A program made the position numbers and the translations under genes. The notes beneath the pieces were generated by a model that searched no databases, was not told the DNA's origin, and saw nothing but the letters and a program-made list of their open reading frames with translations. Below, one piece after another: positions 1 to 7,786 of a DNA stretch of 44,603 bases (its first letter is position 1; every line of letters begins with the position of its first letter). The stretch comes from a virus, in IMG/VR virus record IMGVR_UViG_3300043774_000313, positions 1 to 44,603 of that record; one strand, given 5' to 3'.

Positions 1-447
1 TATGTATGGCGCATCCATCATTGGTGCTTCTATCTTCCATGGAAGCCATAGTGGTTCAGCCTTCTCGAAACGATGTGGTTCTGTCCAGTCAAATCCGAGG
101 TAGATGATTGATGACTCTGGTGGGCAGTTGTGTTTAATCCACTTGTTGAGAGCTTCTCTCTTGAGGATTCTTGAACAGACAGCAAACCTATTGTTTGGCA
201 CAACACGCTGATCACGCCCAACCTGCATCGGGTTTCTGCCGTCTCTGATTATGATCCACTCCCATCGTGGGGAAAGTGCTTTGACCACCTCTTCGGCGAA
301 ACGCCAGTTATCTTCGTCCTCCACCATTGTGTCGGCAGTCAGCAGGACAAGCCTGTCCTCTGGTTGTGCTTGCTCCTGTACACGGAAAGCCACTTCGGCA
401 CTCCCTGCTCCTGTGGAGAACTGTACGCATCTAACTATTCCTGTCAT
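1..447 (-). CDS. PP-loop (adenine nucleotide alpha hydrolase-like) protein, 3' end cut by window edge
   Basis: An ATG at 447, preceded by a GAAGGG-type ribosome site, opens a frame that stays open for 149 codons to the window edge, so the C-terminus is missing. Residues 10-17 read FSTGAGSA, in the place where PP-loop ATPases of the PAPS reductase/alpha-hydrolase superfamily carry SGGKDS. A strand ending LLTADT (35-40) followed by acidic residues, and a helix starting CSRILKRE (91-98), fit the same Rossmann-like fold. The loop lacks the usual lysine, so it is a divergent member. It follows the IbrA-like gene by 4 bases and is probably co-transcribed with it. Substrate unknown. Family assignment is moderately sure; function is not. 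Confidence 0.7.
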   Translation of the reverse strand, partial: MTGIVRCVQFSTGAGSAEVAFRVQEQAQPEDRLVLLTADTMVEDEDNWRFAEEVVKALSPRWEWIIIRDGRNPMQVGRDQRVVPNNRFAVCSRILKREALNKWIKHNCPPESSIIYLGFDWTEPHRFEKAEPLWLPWKIEAPMMDAPYI

Positions 448-451
448 TTCT

Positions 452-1597
452 CTACCCTTCTGTAAGTCCTTGATTGTATGTCTGTTCGGCGGCTGCTCGC
501 TTCTTCCAGTCCTTAGTCTTTGGCCCAACTGGTCGAGCAGAAGTGTTATGAAACTCATTCATAATTAGATTTCTAATCAGCCATGACAACGGGTAAGAAA
601 CTGGGTCAAGAATGTGTTTCTTTCTGTAGTCAGCAACAAATGCCAACGCAACCGTTCTGATCCCAGGAGTAAGCATGTTCTCGTTAATGCAACGCTTGAC
701 ACCATCCCAACCCTGATCTGCGTAGTCGTCAATGTACGCATCAACATCAAACTCAGGCCACAACCTGTGCTGAGCATCAACCTGGGGAAAGCAGTCATAG
801 AGAGTGTCAAACCATGCAGGTTCTGCTGCCGTATAGTCGCGCAACCTTCTGATACTTACTGAGTGGAGCGGGATACCGACGCGTTGTACTCCACCAACCA
901 TTGCGGCAAGGTCGTAGTACTCACACCATTCGGCACCGTGTTCTTCACTAATGAACTTCAACACGTCAGCCGATATCCAATCGTAGATAGGTTTCGCAAA
1001 CATCAACGGGATTGACTTCTCAAGTTTGTATGGACGAGTGATGTAGTTCTCGTTGAGCTTGTTGACAACAGATCTAAATCTCACCATTGACTCGTTCGCA
1101 CGAACACCAGTAATGAAAGCCGTACGACCCTTCTTGCCTTGCATCGTGTAATAGTCAATTGCTTCAGGGATTGCTTGATAGTTGCTTAGACCGAAATGTC
1201 CTGCATGGATAGCCCATGGCGGCATCTCCCTAACAAGCCTTCCTTGCTGTTGGCGCATACCAGACCAAAGCAATACATATTCTCGCTTACCTAGAACCCA
1301 GCATTCTTGCCCAACCGGAAGGCAGTACCACTCCATATCAACCCAGTCGTAATTACGAACTTTGTTGATGAAATCAATAACTACTGGACTGACCATCTCT
1401 TCATCTCTGAATATGACTTTGACGGGGCCAAGACCACGCGCCTCGTGAATCTCCTTAGCGAGATACAAAGCAGCAGTTGAGTCTTTGCCACCAGAGAACT
1501 GAACACAAACCGTGTCAAAGGTGTCGTAGATGTGTTTCATCCTCTCGCGCGCCGCGTCAACACATGACATATCAAGAAACATTCTTTGCCTAGCCAT
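452..1597 (-). CDS. IbrA-like phosphoadenosine phosphosulfate reductase-family protein
   Basis: 381 residues with a canonical PP-loop FSGGKDS at 34-40 following a helix and hydrophobic strand (DTVCVQF). Other conserved-looking stretches are GVRANES (164-170), KPIYDW (202-207) and RVGIPLHS (239-246). These match the PAPS-reductase-like family that includes IbrA of E. coli, which is about this length. PP-loop enzymes activate a substrate by adenylation or bind PAPS; the substrate of the IbrA group is not known to me. The gene overlaps the preceding small zinc protein by 8 bases (start inside the upstream stop region) and lies two genes after a ParB-like gene, the same pairing as IbrA with IbrB. 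The family call is firm; a role in DNA or nucleotide modification is inference. Confidence 0.88.
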   Translation of the reverse strand: MARQRMFLDMSCVDAARERMKHIYDTFDTVCVQFSGGKDSTAALYLAKEIHEARGLGPVKVIFRDEEMVSPVVIDFINKVRNYDWVDMEWYCLPVGQECWVLGKREYVLLWSGMRQQQGRLVREMPPWAIHAGHFGLSNYQAIPEAIDYYTMQGKKGRTAFITGVRANESMVRFRSVVNKLNENYITRPYKLEKSIPLMFAKPIYDWISADVLKFISEEHGAEWCEYYDLAAMVGGVQRVGIPLHSVSIRRLRDYTAAEPAWFDTLYDCFPQVDAQHRLWPEFDVDAYIDDYADQGWDGVKRCINENMLTPGIRTVALAFVADYRKKHILDPVSYPLSWLIRNLIMNEFHNTSARPVGPKTKDWKKRAAAEQTYNQGLTEG

Positions 1598-1781
1598 CAG
1601 TACCTACCTCTTCATCTGCCTGTTCCCATGTCATGCCGTACACGACTTTGGGGTTGCTCTTACAGATTCCGCATCTGCCTATTGCGTGATAACCGTGGGT
1701 CTTCCAAAGCCGGCAACATTTCGCTACCGTTTCTGGACCCCATTCATTACGAAGACGCATTCGTCCTTCACTGCTCGTCAT
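1590..1781 (-). CDS. Small Cys/His-rich protein, probable zinc binder
   Basis: 63 residues from the ATG at 1781, which overlaps the end of the upstream gene by 14 bases. A longer in-frame reading to 1907 exists but would overlap the upstream gene far more. Cysteines at 22, 23, 37 and 40 with histidines at 29 and 32, including CGIC, suggest a compact zinc site. It sits between a CCHC-type zinc protein and the IbrA-like gene, with overlaps on both sides, so translation is probably coupled. No family recognised; function unknown. Confidence 0.7.
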   Translation of the reverse strand: MTSSEGRMRLRNEWGPETVAKCCRLWKTHGYHAIGRCGICKSNPKVVYGMTWEQADEEVGTDG

Positions 1782-2013
1782 GTGGCAGTTCTTTGGTTTC
1801 TTTGTTCTGAATCCATCCGCTGTAGGAGATCTTGGTTGGAAGGTTTGACGATACCGATGTTGGTACAAACGAATACGATGCACCAGTTGGGTTGTCGTAC
1901 TTCTCAACCATCTTCACCGAACCGTCAAGATTGAACTCAACTCTCTTTACTTTCGGACAAGCAGTGACAGGGTGTTCCCCACCAAGGCAGTACTGGCATT
2001 TCTTGTCTTCCAT
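1768..2013 (-). CDS. Small CCHC zinc-knuckle protein
   Basis: 81 residues from the ATG at 2013, one base after the ParB-like stop, with GTGAGG at a suitable distance as ribosome site. A GTG at 2025 is an alternative start but has no evident ribosome site. C6, C9, H14 and C19 have the exact spacing C-X2-C-X4-H-X4-C of the retroviral-type zinc knuckle, a fold that usually binds single-stranded nucleic acid. The rest is a short beta-rich tail. It belongs to the operon RuvC - helical protein - ParB - this gene - zinc protein - IbrA-like. Nucleic-acid binding is inferred from the motif only. Confidence 0.75.
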   Translation of the reverse strand: MEDKKCQYCLGGEHPVTACPKVKRVEFNLDGSVKMVEKYDNPTGASYSFVPTSVSSNLPTKISYSGWIQNKETKELPHDEQ

Positions 2014-2014
2014 C

Positions 2015-2791
2015 TCAAACCTCACTATGTGCGTCTATGAATGATGTGATCTTCTGTGCGATTGTGTCGCCGTCGTAACCTGGGTTGGCTCTCAACCATT
2101 TCAAGAAATCCCACCAGCGAGACATCTGCTCATGATCATCAAACACGACATTGTAGGAGAACACTGCTTGTTTCGACCCAGAGTTTCCAGTTGTTCCAGA
2201 CCCTCCAGCAACGGCTAGTTTCTGATCCATTCCTGCTGGGGCAACGTATCTGTCGCTTCCATCTTCTTGGCGAACCGTATCCATTACTGGTGCTGGGTCC
2301 ATTAGTACTGGCGGAATATAGGCACCTGCAGCACCGTTTGCGTTGATTGACGAGTACGACTCGTCTACTTCGGTGCCGATGGCGGCCACTTCGTATTCGT
2401 CCCAACCGACTGCATCAAATAATTCAGGGAAGTCATACACAACATCGTTGAGAGCGGCATTTAATAGTTCTGGGTCGGTCTTTCCAAGATCTGCAACTCT
2501 GTTGTCAACCAAGGCAAACGCAAGGGCTTCAGATGTTTCCCCTTCCATCTTCACAGCAGCAACATGAGACCATCCAAGTTTCTTTACAGCCTGGAGTTGA
2601 TGGTTTCCTGCCACGACGACATACCTGCCATCCTCTTGTTCTTTGATAACAATCGGCTTTAGTTGTCCGAACTGTGAATACGAAGCCATGATGGCATCGA
2701 CGTTTCCAATGCGAGGGTTACCAGGGAGTGGATCAAGCAATGACACATCTACTGCTAAGTCAATTAAGTTCTGGTTGATATTGTGATTCAT
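2015..2791 (-). CDS. ParB/IbrB-like nuclease-domain protein
   Basis: 258 residues. Residues about 15-100 form a ParB N-terminal (ParB/Srx-type) domain: PLPGNPR (21-27), QFGQLKPIVI (40-49), then VVVAGNHQLQAVKKLGW (58-74), the phage/IbrB form of ParB box II, and LVDNR (94-98). No helix-turn-helix partition domain is obvious in the remainder, which is acidic and then Gly/Ser-rich, so this is not a plasmid-type partition protein. An AAGGAG ribosome site precedes the ATG. Position upstream of an IbrA-like PP-loop gene matches the IbrB-IbrA pairing. Family members may hydrolyse ATP/CTP or nick DNA; the activity here is unknown. Confidence 0.85.
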   Translation of the reverse strand: MNHNINQNLIDLAVDVSLLDPLPGNPRIGNVDAIMASYSQFGQLKPIVIKEQEDGRYVVVAGNHQLQAVKKLGWSHVAAVKMEGETSEALAFALVDNRVADLGKTDPELLNAALNDVVYDFPELFDAVGWDEYEVAAIGTEVDESYSSINANGAAGAYIPPVLMDPAPVMDTVRQEDGSDRYVAPAGMDQKLAVAGGSGTTGNSGSKQAVFSYNVVFDDHEQMSRWWDFLKWLRANPGYDGDTIAQKITSFIDAHSEV

Positions 2792-2810
2792 CTATCTCCT
2801 TAGGTGGATG

Positions 2811-3161
2811 TCAGTTGCTCGTCTGAGCTCTAACGTTTGCGTTAATTGTGCGAAGAGCATCAATGGAAGAACGAACTGATCCAAGTTTCTCTCTCTTTGA
2901 CTTGATGAGCGCATCGGCAATCTTCCACTCCATGTGGGTGTCGGCAATCTGATAGTCGGCCCATGCTTCACGTTCCTTGATTGAACCGTTAGCGGCAAGA
3001 TACGCCTTCGCCCATTCCGTCTTGAAACGAACTTCTTTCTTTGCAGAGTCAATAGCGAGAGTCTCAAAGACTTCCGTCTCGCTTTCTAGATCTTCTAGAA
3101 GACGCAGGATTTCCTCTTCCACCTCTACTTGGCTGATGGGCGCGTTCCTTGAGTTCTTCAT
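2811..3161 (-). CDS. Small helical phage protein of unknown function
   Basis: 116 residues from the ATG at 3161, chosen because GAGGTAG lies just upstream and the position follows the RuvC-like stop. A longer reading from 3203 would overlap that gene. The protein is almost wholly helical and charged, with an acidic N-terminal heptad-like stretch and a C-terminal helix ending in an R-T-I-N-A-N-V-R-A-type sequence. I recall similar small helical proteins near recombination genes in other phages, but cannot name the family. Its place between RuvC-like and ParB-like genes suggests a DNA-metabolism role; this is inference. Confidence 0.75.
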   Translation of the reverse strand: MKNSRNAPISQVEVEEEILRLLEDLESETEVFETLAIDSAKKEVRFKTEWAKAYLAANGSIKEREAWADYQIADTHMEWKIADALIKSKREKLGSVRSSIDALRTINANVRAQTSN

Positions 3162-3174
3162 ATCTACCTCAGTG

Positions 3175-3693
3175 CTATACGGACGGAAATCCCGACCAGT
3201 CAATCTTGTCTAGTGCAGCCATATTGGCTACTGGCCAATCATATTCACTTTCACCGAGGCGCGCTAGTCCCATTTGGCGTAATACCCACGCATCACACAT
3301 ATCGTCGGCACCTTTACCGCTCCAGACAATCCCGGTTCTGGCTGAGACAGACGAGACGACTTCGTTCTTGGATGCGTTCCCTTTGCCTGTGGCGAACTTT
3401 GCTCGGCTCGTCGGAGGAACATCAATGTATGCAACCCCCGCTTCGTAAAGGGCGAGTCTCACCACACCACCCAACTCACCAAGTGCATGAGACTGACTGT
3501 TGCGAGAAGAGAACGAATAGCCCTCAACCACAACAATCGGGTCGTCTTGTGCGGCTACAACAAGCATGATCCCATCACGGATGTTTGCAAGACGTTCCAT
3601 GCCTTTCGTCTTTGCTTGATAAGCAAACGAACCTTCTTTGGAGCAGACCCCAGTTGATGAGAGGCTGAGGTCAAGTCCAATAACGTTAGGCAT
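3175..3693 (-). CDS. RuvC-like Holliday junction resolvase
   Basis: 172 residues, the usual RuvC length. The RNase H-like fold is visible: first strand VIGLDLSLSSTG with D8, second acidic residue in VVVEGYSF (E57), and the C-terminal acidic helix GADDMCDAWVLRQMG (D130/D131 and D134). These provide the metal-binding carboxylates. Phage RuvC-like enzymes resolve branched DNA before packaging. It is the first gene of the leftward operon; a TAGTAT box six bases before its ATG suggests a leaderless transcript. Confidence 0.9.
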   Translation of the reverse strand: MPNVIGLDLSLSSTGVCSKEGSFAYQAKTKGMERLANIRDGIMLVVAAQDDPIVVVEGYSFSSRNSQSHALGELGGVVRLALYEAGVAYIDVPPTSRAKFATGKGNASKNEVVSSVSARTGIVWSGKGADDMCDAWVLRQMGLARLGESEYDWPVANMAALDKIDWSGFPSV

Positions 3694-3699
3694 GTCACG

Positions 3700-3705
3700 A
3701 TACTA
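3700..3705 (-). promoter_or_regulatory. Probable -10 box for leaderless transcription of the RuvC operon
   Basis: On the minus strand TAGTAT lies six bases before the ATG at 3693, the spacing that places the transcription start at or next to the first base of the start codon. This arrangement is common in Actinobacteria. No ribosome binding sequence fits between box and ATG. No good -35 was seen. Confidence 0.45.
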
Positions 3706-3782
3706 CCAACCGTTGTCTACGGGTTGTCGATAAATCTAAATGGTATTGTGCTTCCGTACCCCCCCACGAAAGGACATTAAAT

Positions 3783-4133
3783 ATGTCAACAGCAGTACTC
3801 GCCCCAACAACAATCGTTCTTGGAATCCCAGGAAACCTTACAACCTCAAGCATGGTTTCAGTTGCTTTGCCTTTCAATGGCTCAATCACTGGCGCATACG
3901 TTGCAGTTGTCGGTGCTCCAGCTGGTTCAGCACTCACGGCCGATCTCAAAGTTGGCGCAAATGTCGCTGCAGCTTTCTCAATCGCAGCAGGCGGTTATGT
4001 AGATGCAGGCACACTTACAGCAGCCAATACAGACTTCGTCGCAGGTGACCTCATCAGCCTTGATGTATCGGCAGTTGGTTCTGGCACCGCTGGTTCAAAC
4101 ATCACCGTAGCTTTCACAGTCGTTCAAGCCTAA
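3783..4133 (+). CDS. Small beta-rich, probably virion-associated protein
   Basis: 116 residues, nearly all Ala/Gly/Ser/Thr/Val with no charged helices. The central part, SALTADLKVGANVAAAF, then a stretch ending GDLISLDVSAVGSG and a final strand ITVAFTVV, resembles the beta-sandwich domain often found in phage fibre and decoration proteins (small molecule-free D-x-N-K-N-G and LTVDIDQVGS-type strands). First gene of a rightward operon. A ribosome site AAAGGAC precedes the ATG. A structural role is inferred from composition and pattern, not from a firm match. Confidence 0.75.
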   Translation: MSTAVLAPTTIVLGIPGNLTTSSMVSVALPFNGSITGAYVAVVGAPAGSALTADLKVGANVAAAFSIAAGGYVDAGTLTAANTDFVAGDLISLDVSAVGSGTAGSNITVAFTVVQA

Positions 4134-4165
4134 GCAACAACAACAACAAAGAGAGCAGCAGCGCT

Positions 4166-4855
4166 ATGTCTGGAATTACCCCCCCATCAATCGTCAACTA
4201 CGACTGGACCGTCAGACAAAGCGACCCTTCTTACCTGAATGTGTCTTTCCCATTCCGTGTCAAGATTGAGTCAATCTGGTTCACCACTCAGCAGGTTTAC
4301 GGTGCAACGGCAGGTCTTTGGCAGGGCGACGAGCAAACCGTAGATATTGAGACAACCGAACGACTACTGCGCCTTGCAGCAGTCAAGACCAAGAACTCAA
4401 AGACACAACATAATGCACTTGACAATCCATCAGATTGGATGTTTGGCTTTGAGGATGGCGAATGGGACTTCGTTGTTAATGAAGAACTGAAGCCAACAAT
4501 GTGGCTTGGAAACCCAGATGATGCTGCTGGAAGAATTGGTACATTTGGAACACAGCAATACTTTGGCGGTGGCGTACTTGACCTCCGAAGCACAGCATCA
4601 ACGCCTGTTGATAAAGCACACGCAAAGAACAACAATTGGGACGAAACGGAACACAACGCAAACACCTACCTCACGGATGTTGCCGTTATGAACACCGACG
4701 AAATCCTCCAACTGTTTGTTTATTCAGACGGCGGCGACTGGGACGGCTACGAGAATGACGCAAAGGTCACAATCTCGGTTGCTTACACTGGCATCCACGG
4801 CACAAATACACCATCGGCTTCAGCTAAGCCATGGACAGCATGGTGGAACGACTAA
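4166..4855 (+). CDS. Unrecognised protein, possibly structural
   Basis: 229 residues, rich in Trp, Asp and Asn, with alternating hydrophobic strands (for example ILQLFVYSDGG and VTISVAYTG) that suggest a mainly beta protein. No signal peptide or membrane segment. The leader between it and the upstream gene is CAA-rich, with AAGAGAG before the ATG. It sits between a beta-rich virion-like gene and another unknown in the same operon. I do not recognise the family. Confidence 0.8.
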   Translation: MSGITPPSIVNYDWTVRQSDPSYLNVSFPFRVKIESIWFTTQQVYGATAGLWQGDEQTVDIETTERLLRLAAVKTKNSKTQHNALDNPSDWMFGFEDGEWDFVVNEELKPTMWLGNPDDAAGRIGTFGTQQYFGGGVLDLRSTASTPVDKAHAKNNNWDETEHNANTYLTDVAVMNTDEILQLFVYSDGGDWDGYENDAKVTISVAYTGIHGTNTPSASAKPWTAWWND

Positions 4856-4864
4856 TATCGCCTC

Positions 4865-5518
4865 GTGGCGAAATTACCATCAACATTTGCTCTTGATACT
4901 GGAAACAAGTTAAGCGACAATTTCTTTGACATTCGTTGGATCTCATTTGATCCAAATACCCAAGCACCGAAACGTTGGTACACCGCTGGCGAAGAACTGC
5001 CAACTGAAGACCTAACCGAATGGGGATGGGGGGAAGTTGACGCCGAAGGACGCTTGGTTGTTAAGTATTACCGTGAGGAAGTCTTTGGGTCGGAAGACGA
5101 AATAACCAAACTCTGGTTTGTTCTTCTTGATGGTCGACATATTCAGCCAGCTCACTTTATCCTTCTTGGTTTCGCAGACGGTAGATACCCATGGGGAACC
5201 GTGATGGACGGCTCAGAGGCATCCCAAGTTCTTGAGAAGGAATACATGTCCACATGGGCTGGAATGATCAACTGGCGCGCTGGAGACCCAATGATTCAGC
5301 AAATTACTACTGCCCCTGAATGGCGGCGTAAGAGAATCTCAGTCATGATGTTTGGCGTCTGCGATGTCGTGAACGCTTGCTACGGGTTTAGTCCCGGCAT
5401 CGTTATTCATGGCGGTGCGGTCACCACGGCAGACGGCGAGAAATTGCGAGATATCTATCCTGGCGGTAGCAGTCGAATAGATGAACGCATTGGCTCAGTT
5501 GGTTCTCAAGAATCGTAG
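4865..5518 (+). CDS. Unrecognised protein with a GNAT-like C-terminal stretch
   Basis: 217 residues from the GTG at 4865, nine bases after the upstream stop. The middle contains strands such as KLWFVLLDGRHI and HFILLGFADGR. A stretch TAPEWRRKRISVMMFGVCD recalls the acetyl-CoA binding signature of GNAT acyltransferases (V-x-P-x-x-R-x-x-x-I followed by a helix). The match is weak, because the glycines of the canonical loop are absent. It overlaps the convergent HNH gene by 13 bases. Function unknown; acyltransferase-like fold is only a suggestion. Confidence 0.75.
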   Translation: MAKLPSTFALDTGNKLSDNFFDIRWISFDPNTQAPKRWYTAGEELPTEDLTEWGWGEVDAEGRLVVKYYREEVFGSEDEITKLWFVLLDGRHIQPAHFILLGFADGRYPWGTVMDGSEASQVLEKEYMSTWAGMINWRAGDPMIQQITTAPEWRRKRISVMMFGVCDVVNACYGFSPGIVIHGGAVTTADGEKLRDIYPGGSSRIDERIGSVGSQES

Positions 5519-5808
5519 GCGTGCTTAGCCAAACCAAGATCAAAGGCTAGTTGCGGGTAATTACCGATCCTGTGGTGACATTCCCTGCATACGCACATCA
5601 GATTCTCCTCGTCAAGGATTGAACCACCCTGTGATCGCCTAACTAGTTCATGGACGTCTACGGAACGTTTCCTGACATAAGTGACCTTCTCGTCATGCGC
5701 AGCAAAGACTGGACACGCCTCGCACCAAGGTTTCTCCGAGAGAAGCTTCTCAACGAGCGGTCTCCTGAGTTTGTATTCTTGTTCCTTCTTCTTGGAACGA
5801 TGCCTCAT
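5506..5808 (-). CDS. HNH endonuclease
   Basis: 100 residues with the HNH zinc/metal-finger layout: C29-X2-C32, then VHELVRRSQGG containing the active-site H53-E54, an Asn at 69, and C74-X2-C77-H78-H79. Phage HNH proteins of this size often act with the terminase at cos sites or as general nickases. The start overlaps the upstream gene's stop as ATGA, so translation is coupled. It is four genes downstream of terL on the same strand. A packaging role is plausible but not shown. Confidence 0.9.
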   Translation of the reverse strand: MRHRSKKKEQEYKLRRPLVEKLLSEKPWCEACPVFAAHDEKVTYVRKRSVDVHELVRRSQGGSILDEENLMCVCRECHHRIGNYPQLAFDLGLAKHAYDS

Positions 5809-6311
5809 GCGAGGTCAATATCAATCTCGTCAAACTTCCATTCGCCGGCGAGGCTGAACCATAAGGCCCTATCGATCTCGGTCGGGTCGTAATCGGCATC
5901 AAAGGTCATTTCCTTGTGCTTCTCAATAGCCCTACGCATGAAGTCGGCAGAGGCAGCAAACTCGCTCGGTTCATCTGACTCAATAGCGTCCAGCCTGTCG
6001 CACTCGTCAAGTCTGTTCTCCACATGGAAACGGAACCTAAGAACCTTCTTCTTGCGATCGTCAGCAGAAGCCTGGGCTTCGGCGAGCAGTTTAATTCCTT
6101 CGTCACCAAAGGATCTGTAACGTTCTTTGTCGTCCTCTTGGTGTTCGTCTATCTCAACGACCTGATCCTCAAGGTTGGCGAGGAGAACAAGGATATGTTC
6201 ACGCCATCTTGAACGGTTCTCGTAAAGCCTGAGGTATTTCCTTTGCTCATCGGTAACCCTGTTCTTGACGTCCTCGGCTACTAGTCGTGCGAACGAATCC
6301 TCGTTCATCAT
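5805..6311 (-). CDS. Conserved-looking phage protein of unknown function
   Basis: 168 residues, highly charged and helical, beginning with an EDSFARLVAEDVKNRV-type helix and including a heptad-like region around residues 30-95 (probable coiled coil). The ATG follows an AGAGGTG ribosome site. It lies between the RecB-like exonuclease gene (4-base gap) and the HNH gene (ATGA overlap). I have an impression of related proteins in other actinophages, but know no function. Confidence 0.8.
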   Translation of the reverse strand: MMNEDSFARLVAEDVKNRVTDEQRKYLRLYENRSRWREHILVLLANLEDQVVEIDEHQEDDKERYRSFGDEGIKLLAEAQASADDRKKKVLRFRFHVENRLDECDRLDAIESDEPSEFAASADFMRRAIEKHKEMTFDADYDPTEIDRALWFSLAGEWKFDEIDIDLA

Positions 6312-6315
6312 GACA

Positions 6316-7092
6316 TCACCTCTTCTTTGACCAGGCGGGGCAGTCTTTCTTGAAGGCGCACCAGTCGCACAGTTTCGTTCTGTTTGTCTTGAAGTCGTTC
6401 GTTTCGCATGATGTCTTTAGTTCTTCCCAGGCTTTGGAGACAGTTTCCTTCATCTCGGTACGGGCCTCTATCGTTGGCTCGTAGGTTACTCGGGTTCCTT
6501 TGCCCTTGAGGTAAATGAGTTCAGCGTTAGAGACTTTGATCCCCATCGTAGTCTCAACTAGCTCGGTGTAGATCATGAGTTGCAGGCGTTTGTCCCTGTC
6601 GTACGGAGGCTTGGAGACCTTACCTGTCTTGTAGTCAGAGATGGTTGCGCCGTCTTCACCCATGATCCATCTGTCGATGAATCCGAGGATTGGAACTCCC
6701 TCAATTAGGCCGAAGACTTCGTTCTCAACACCGTCTGGTTCAATTTCGTTTGGATCTTCCAACTTGAAGTAGTTCTCTACACAAGTCCACGCGTTCCATC
6801 TCATCATGTGCTGTGCGTATGGCCCGAGGTAAAGAACGTTCTCTGCGTGTTGCTGCCACTTGTCGTGCCATTGTTGAACCATGAGTGCTCTTGCGGCGTT
6901 AATGGTTCTGCCACCAGGTTCTATCCCGAATAGGGCTTCTAGAACCTCGTGGGTCATGTTTCCGACGGCCTGAGCCTCGGTTTGCTCTTCAGGGAGTTTG
7001 TCTATTCGGCTGTACTTGTACTTGAGAGGACATTGCAACCAAGTTGAAACCGAAGAGGGAGACATCCTCTCCGGCATCTGTACTGCGGTCAC
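6316..7092 (-). CDS. RecB/Cas4-like PD-(D/E)XK exonuclease with iron-sulfur cysteines
   Basis: 258 residues. The nuclease core is visible as GFIDRW with D140, then ISDYKTGK with D153 and K155, then QLMIYTELVE with Q171: motifs II, III and QhxxY of the RecB family. C21 plus C242, C245 and C251 match the four-cysteine 4Fe-4S cluster arrangement of AddB/Cas4-type enzymes. It would resect DNA ends to single strands. It overlaps the Rad52-like gene by 4 bases, so the two form a recombination pair (exonuclease plus annealing protein). Cas4 in a CRISPR sense is excluded by context. Confidence 0.92.
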   Translation of the reverse strand: MTAVQMPERMSPSSVSTWLQCPLKYKYSRIDKLPEEQTEAQAVGNMTHEVLEALFGIEPGGRTINAARALMVQQWHDKWQQHAENVLYLGPYAQHMMRWNAWTCVENYFKLEDPNEIEPDGVENEVFGLIEGVPILGFIDRWIMGEDGATISDYKTGKVSKPPYDRDKRLQLMIYTELVETTMGIKVSNAELIYLKGKGTRVTYEPTIEARTEMKETVSKAWEELKTSCETNDFKTNRTKLCDWCAFKKDCPAWSKKR

Positions 7093-7781
7093 TTATTTAC
7101 ATACTCGCCGTTGAGCTGGATGCGTACGCACTCAGCAATGCAATTCTCAACTTGTGCGTCCGTAGCAGACGACTGTGTTGGCTTCTTCTCGCCTGGATAG
7201 GTCATGCCCCACCATTCAGAGAGAGCGTCTTTCTCACCTTTGTCCATCTTTGAGAGATGACCAGAGAATGTTTCCCACAGAGCAGGAGTGACCCCACCAG
7301 TCTTTGCGGGTTGCTTCTCCTGCACCACAGGCTGCTCGTACGCCTCATCGGCATACATTGCGTCTTCGGTGCGAGCAAGGTAGAGACCGAGACCGATTTG
7401 TTGAAGAGCCTTCTTGAGCGCGTCAGAAACAGCACCCTTGAACTCGTCGCCAAGATCCACGATGTCGCCAGTCTTCTTGCGCTTGATTTGCTGTCCGCCA
7501 ACACCATCGTATGTGGCGCTGATGCGTTCGTTGATGTGAGAGTTGTGCAAAGTTACGGTGACTCGCACATGGGCAATAACCCAGTCGGAGTCAATTGCGT
7601 CTCGACGTACGTCAATCACTTCGCTTGACCAGTTTCCTACTCCGATGACTTTGTTCATCTTGTTGATGACTTCAGCAATCGGGAGGTAAGTGAGTGCGCG
7701 ACCACTCTTGTTTACTGTGCGTTCCATTTCAACTGGGAAAGGATCGGATAGTTGTTGATAAATGTCAATGCTAGTTGTCAT
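7089..7781 (-). CDS. Rad52/22-type single-strand annealing protein
   Basis: 230 residues. The N-terminal two thirds match the Rad52/22 double-motif family: ALTYLPIAEVINKMNKVIG, then strands ending WVIAHVRVTVTL, a GVGGQQIKR turn, and the helix GDEFKGAVSDALKKALQQIG. These proteins form rings that anneal complementary strands. The C-terminal part (about 150-230) is hydrophilic, as in phage homologues. The stop overlaps the exonuclease start by 4 bases. Confidence 0.92.
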   Translation of the reverse strand: MTTSIDIYQQLSDPFPVEMERTVNKSGRALTYLPIAEVINKMNKVIGVGNWSSEVIDVRRDAIDSDWVIAHVRVTVTLHNSHINERISATYDGVGGQQIKRKKTGDIVDLGDEFKGAVSDALKKALQQIGLGLYLARTEDAMYADEAYEQPVVQEKQPAKTGGVTPALWETFSGHLSKMDKGEKDALSEWWGMTYPGEKKPTQSSATDAQVENCIAECVRIQLNGEYVNK

Positions 7782-7786
7782 GTTTA

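Noticed and set aside
6316-7092. Cas4-like nuclease as evidence of a CRISPR system
   Set aside because: No repeats or other cas genes in the window; it is paired with a Rad52-type annealing protein, the usual phage recombination module.
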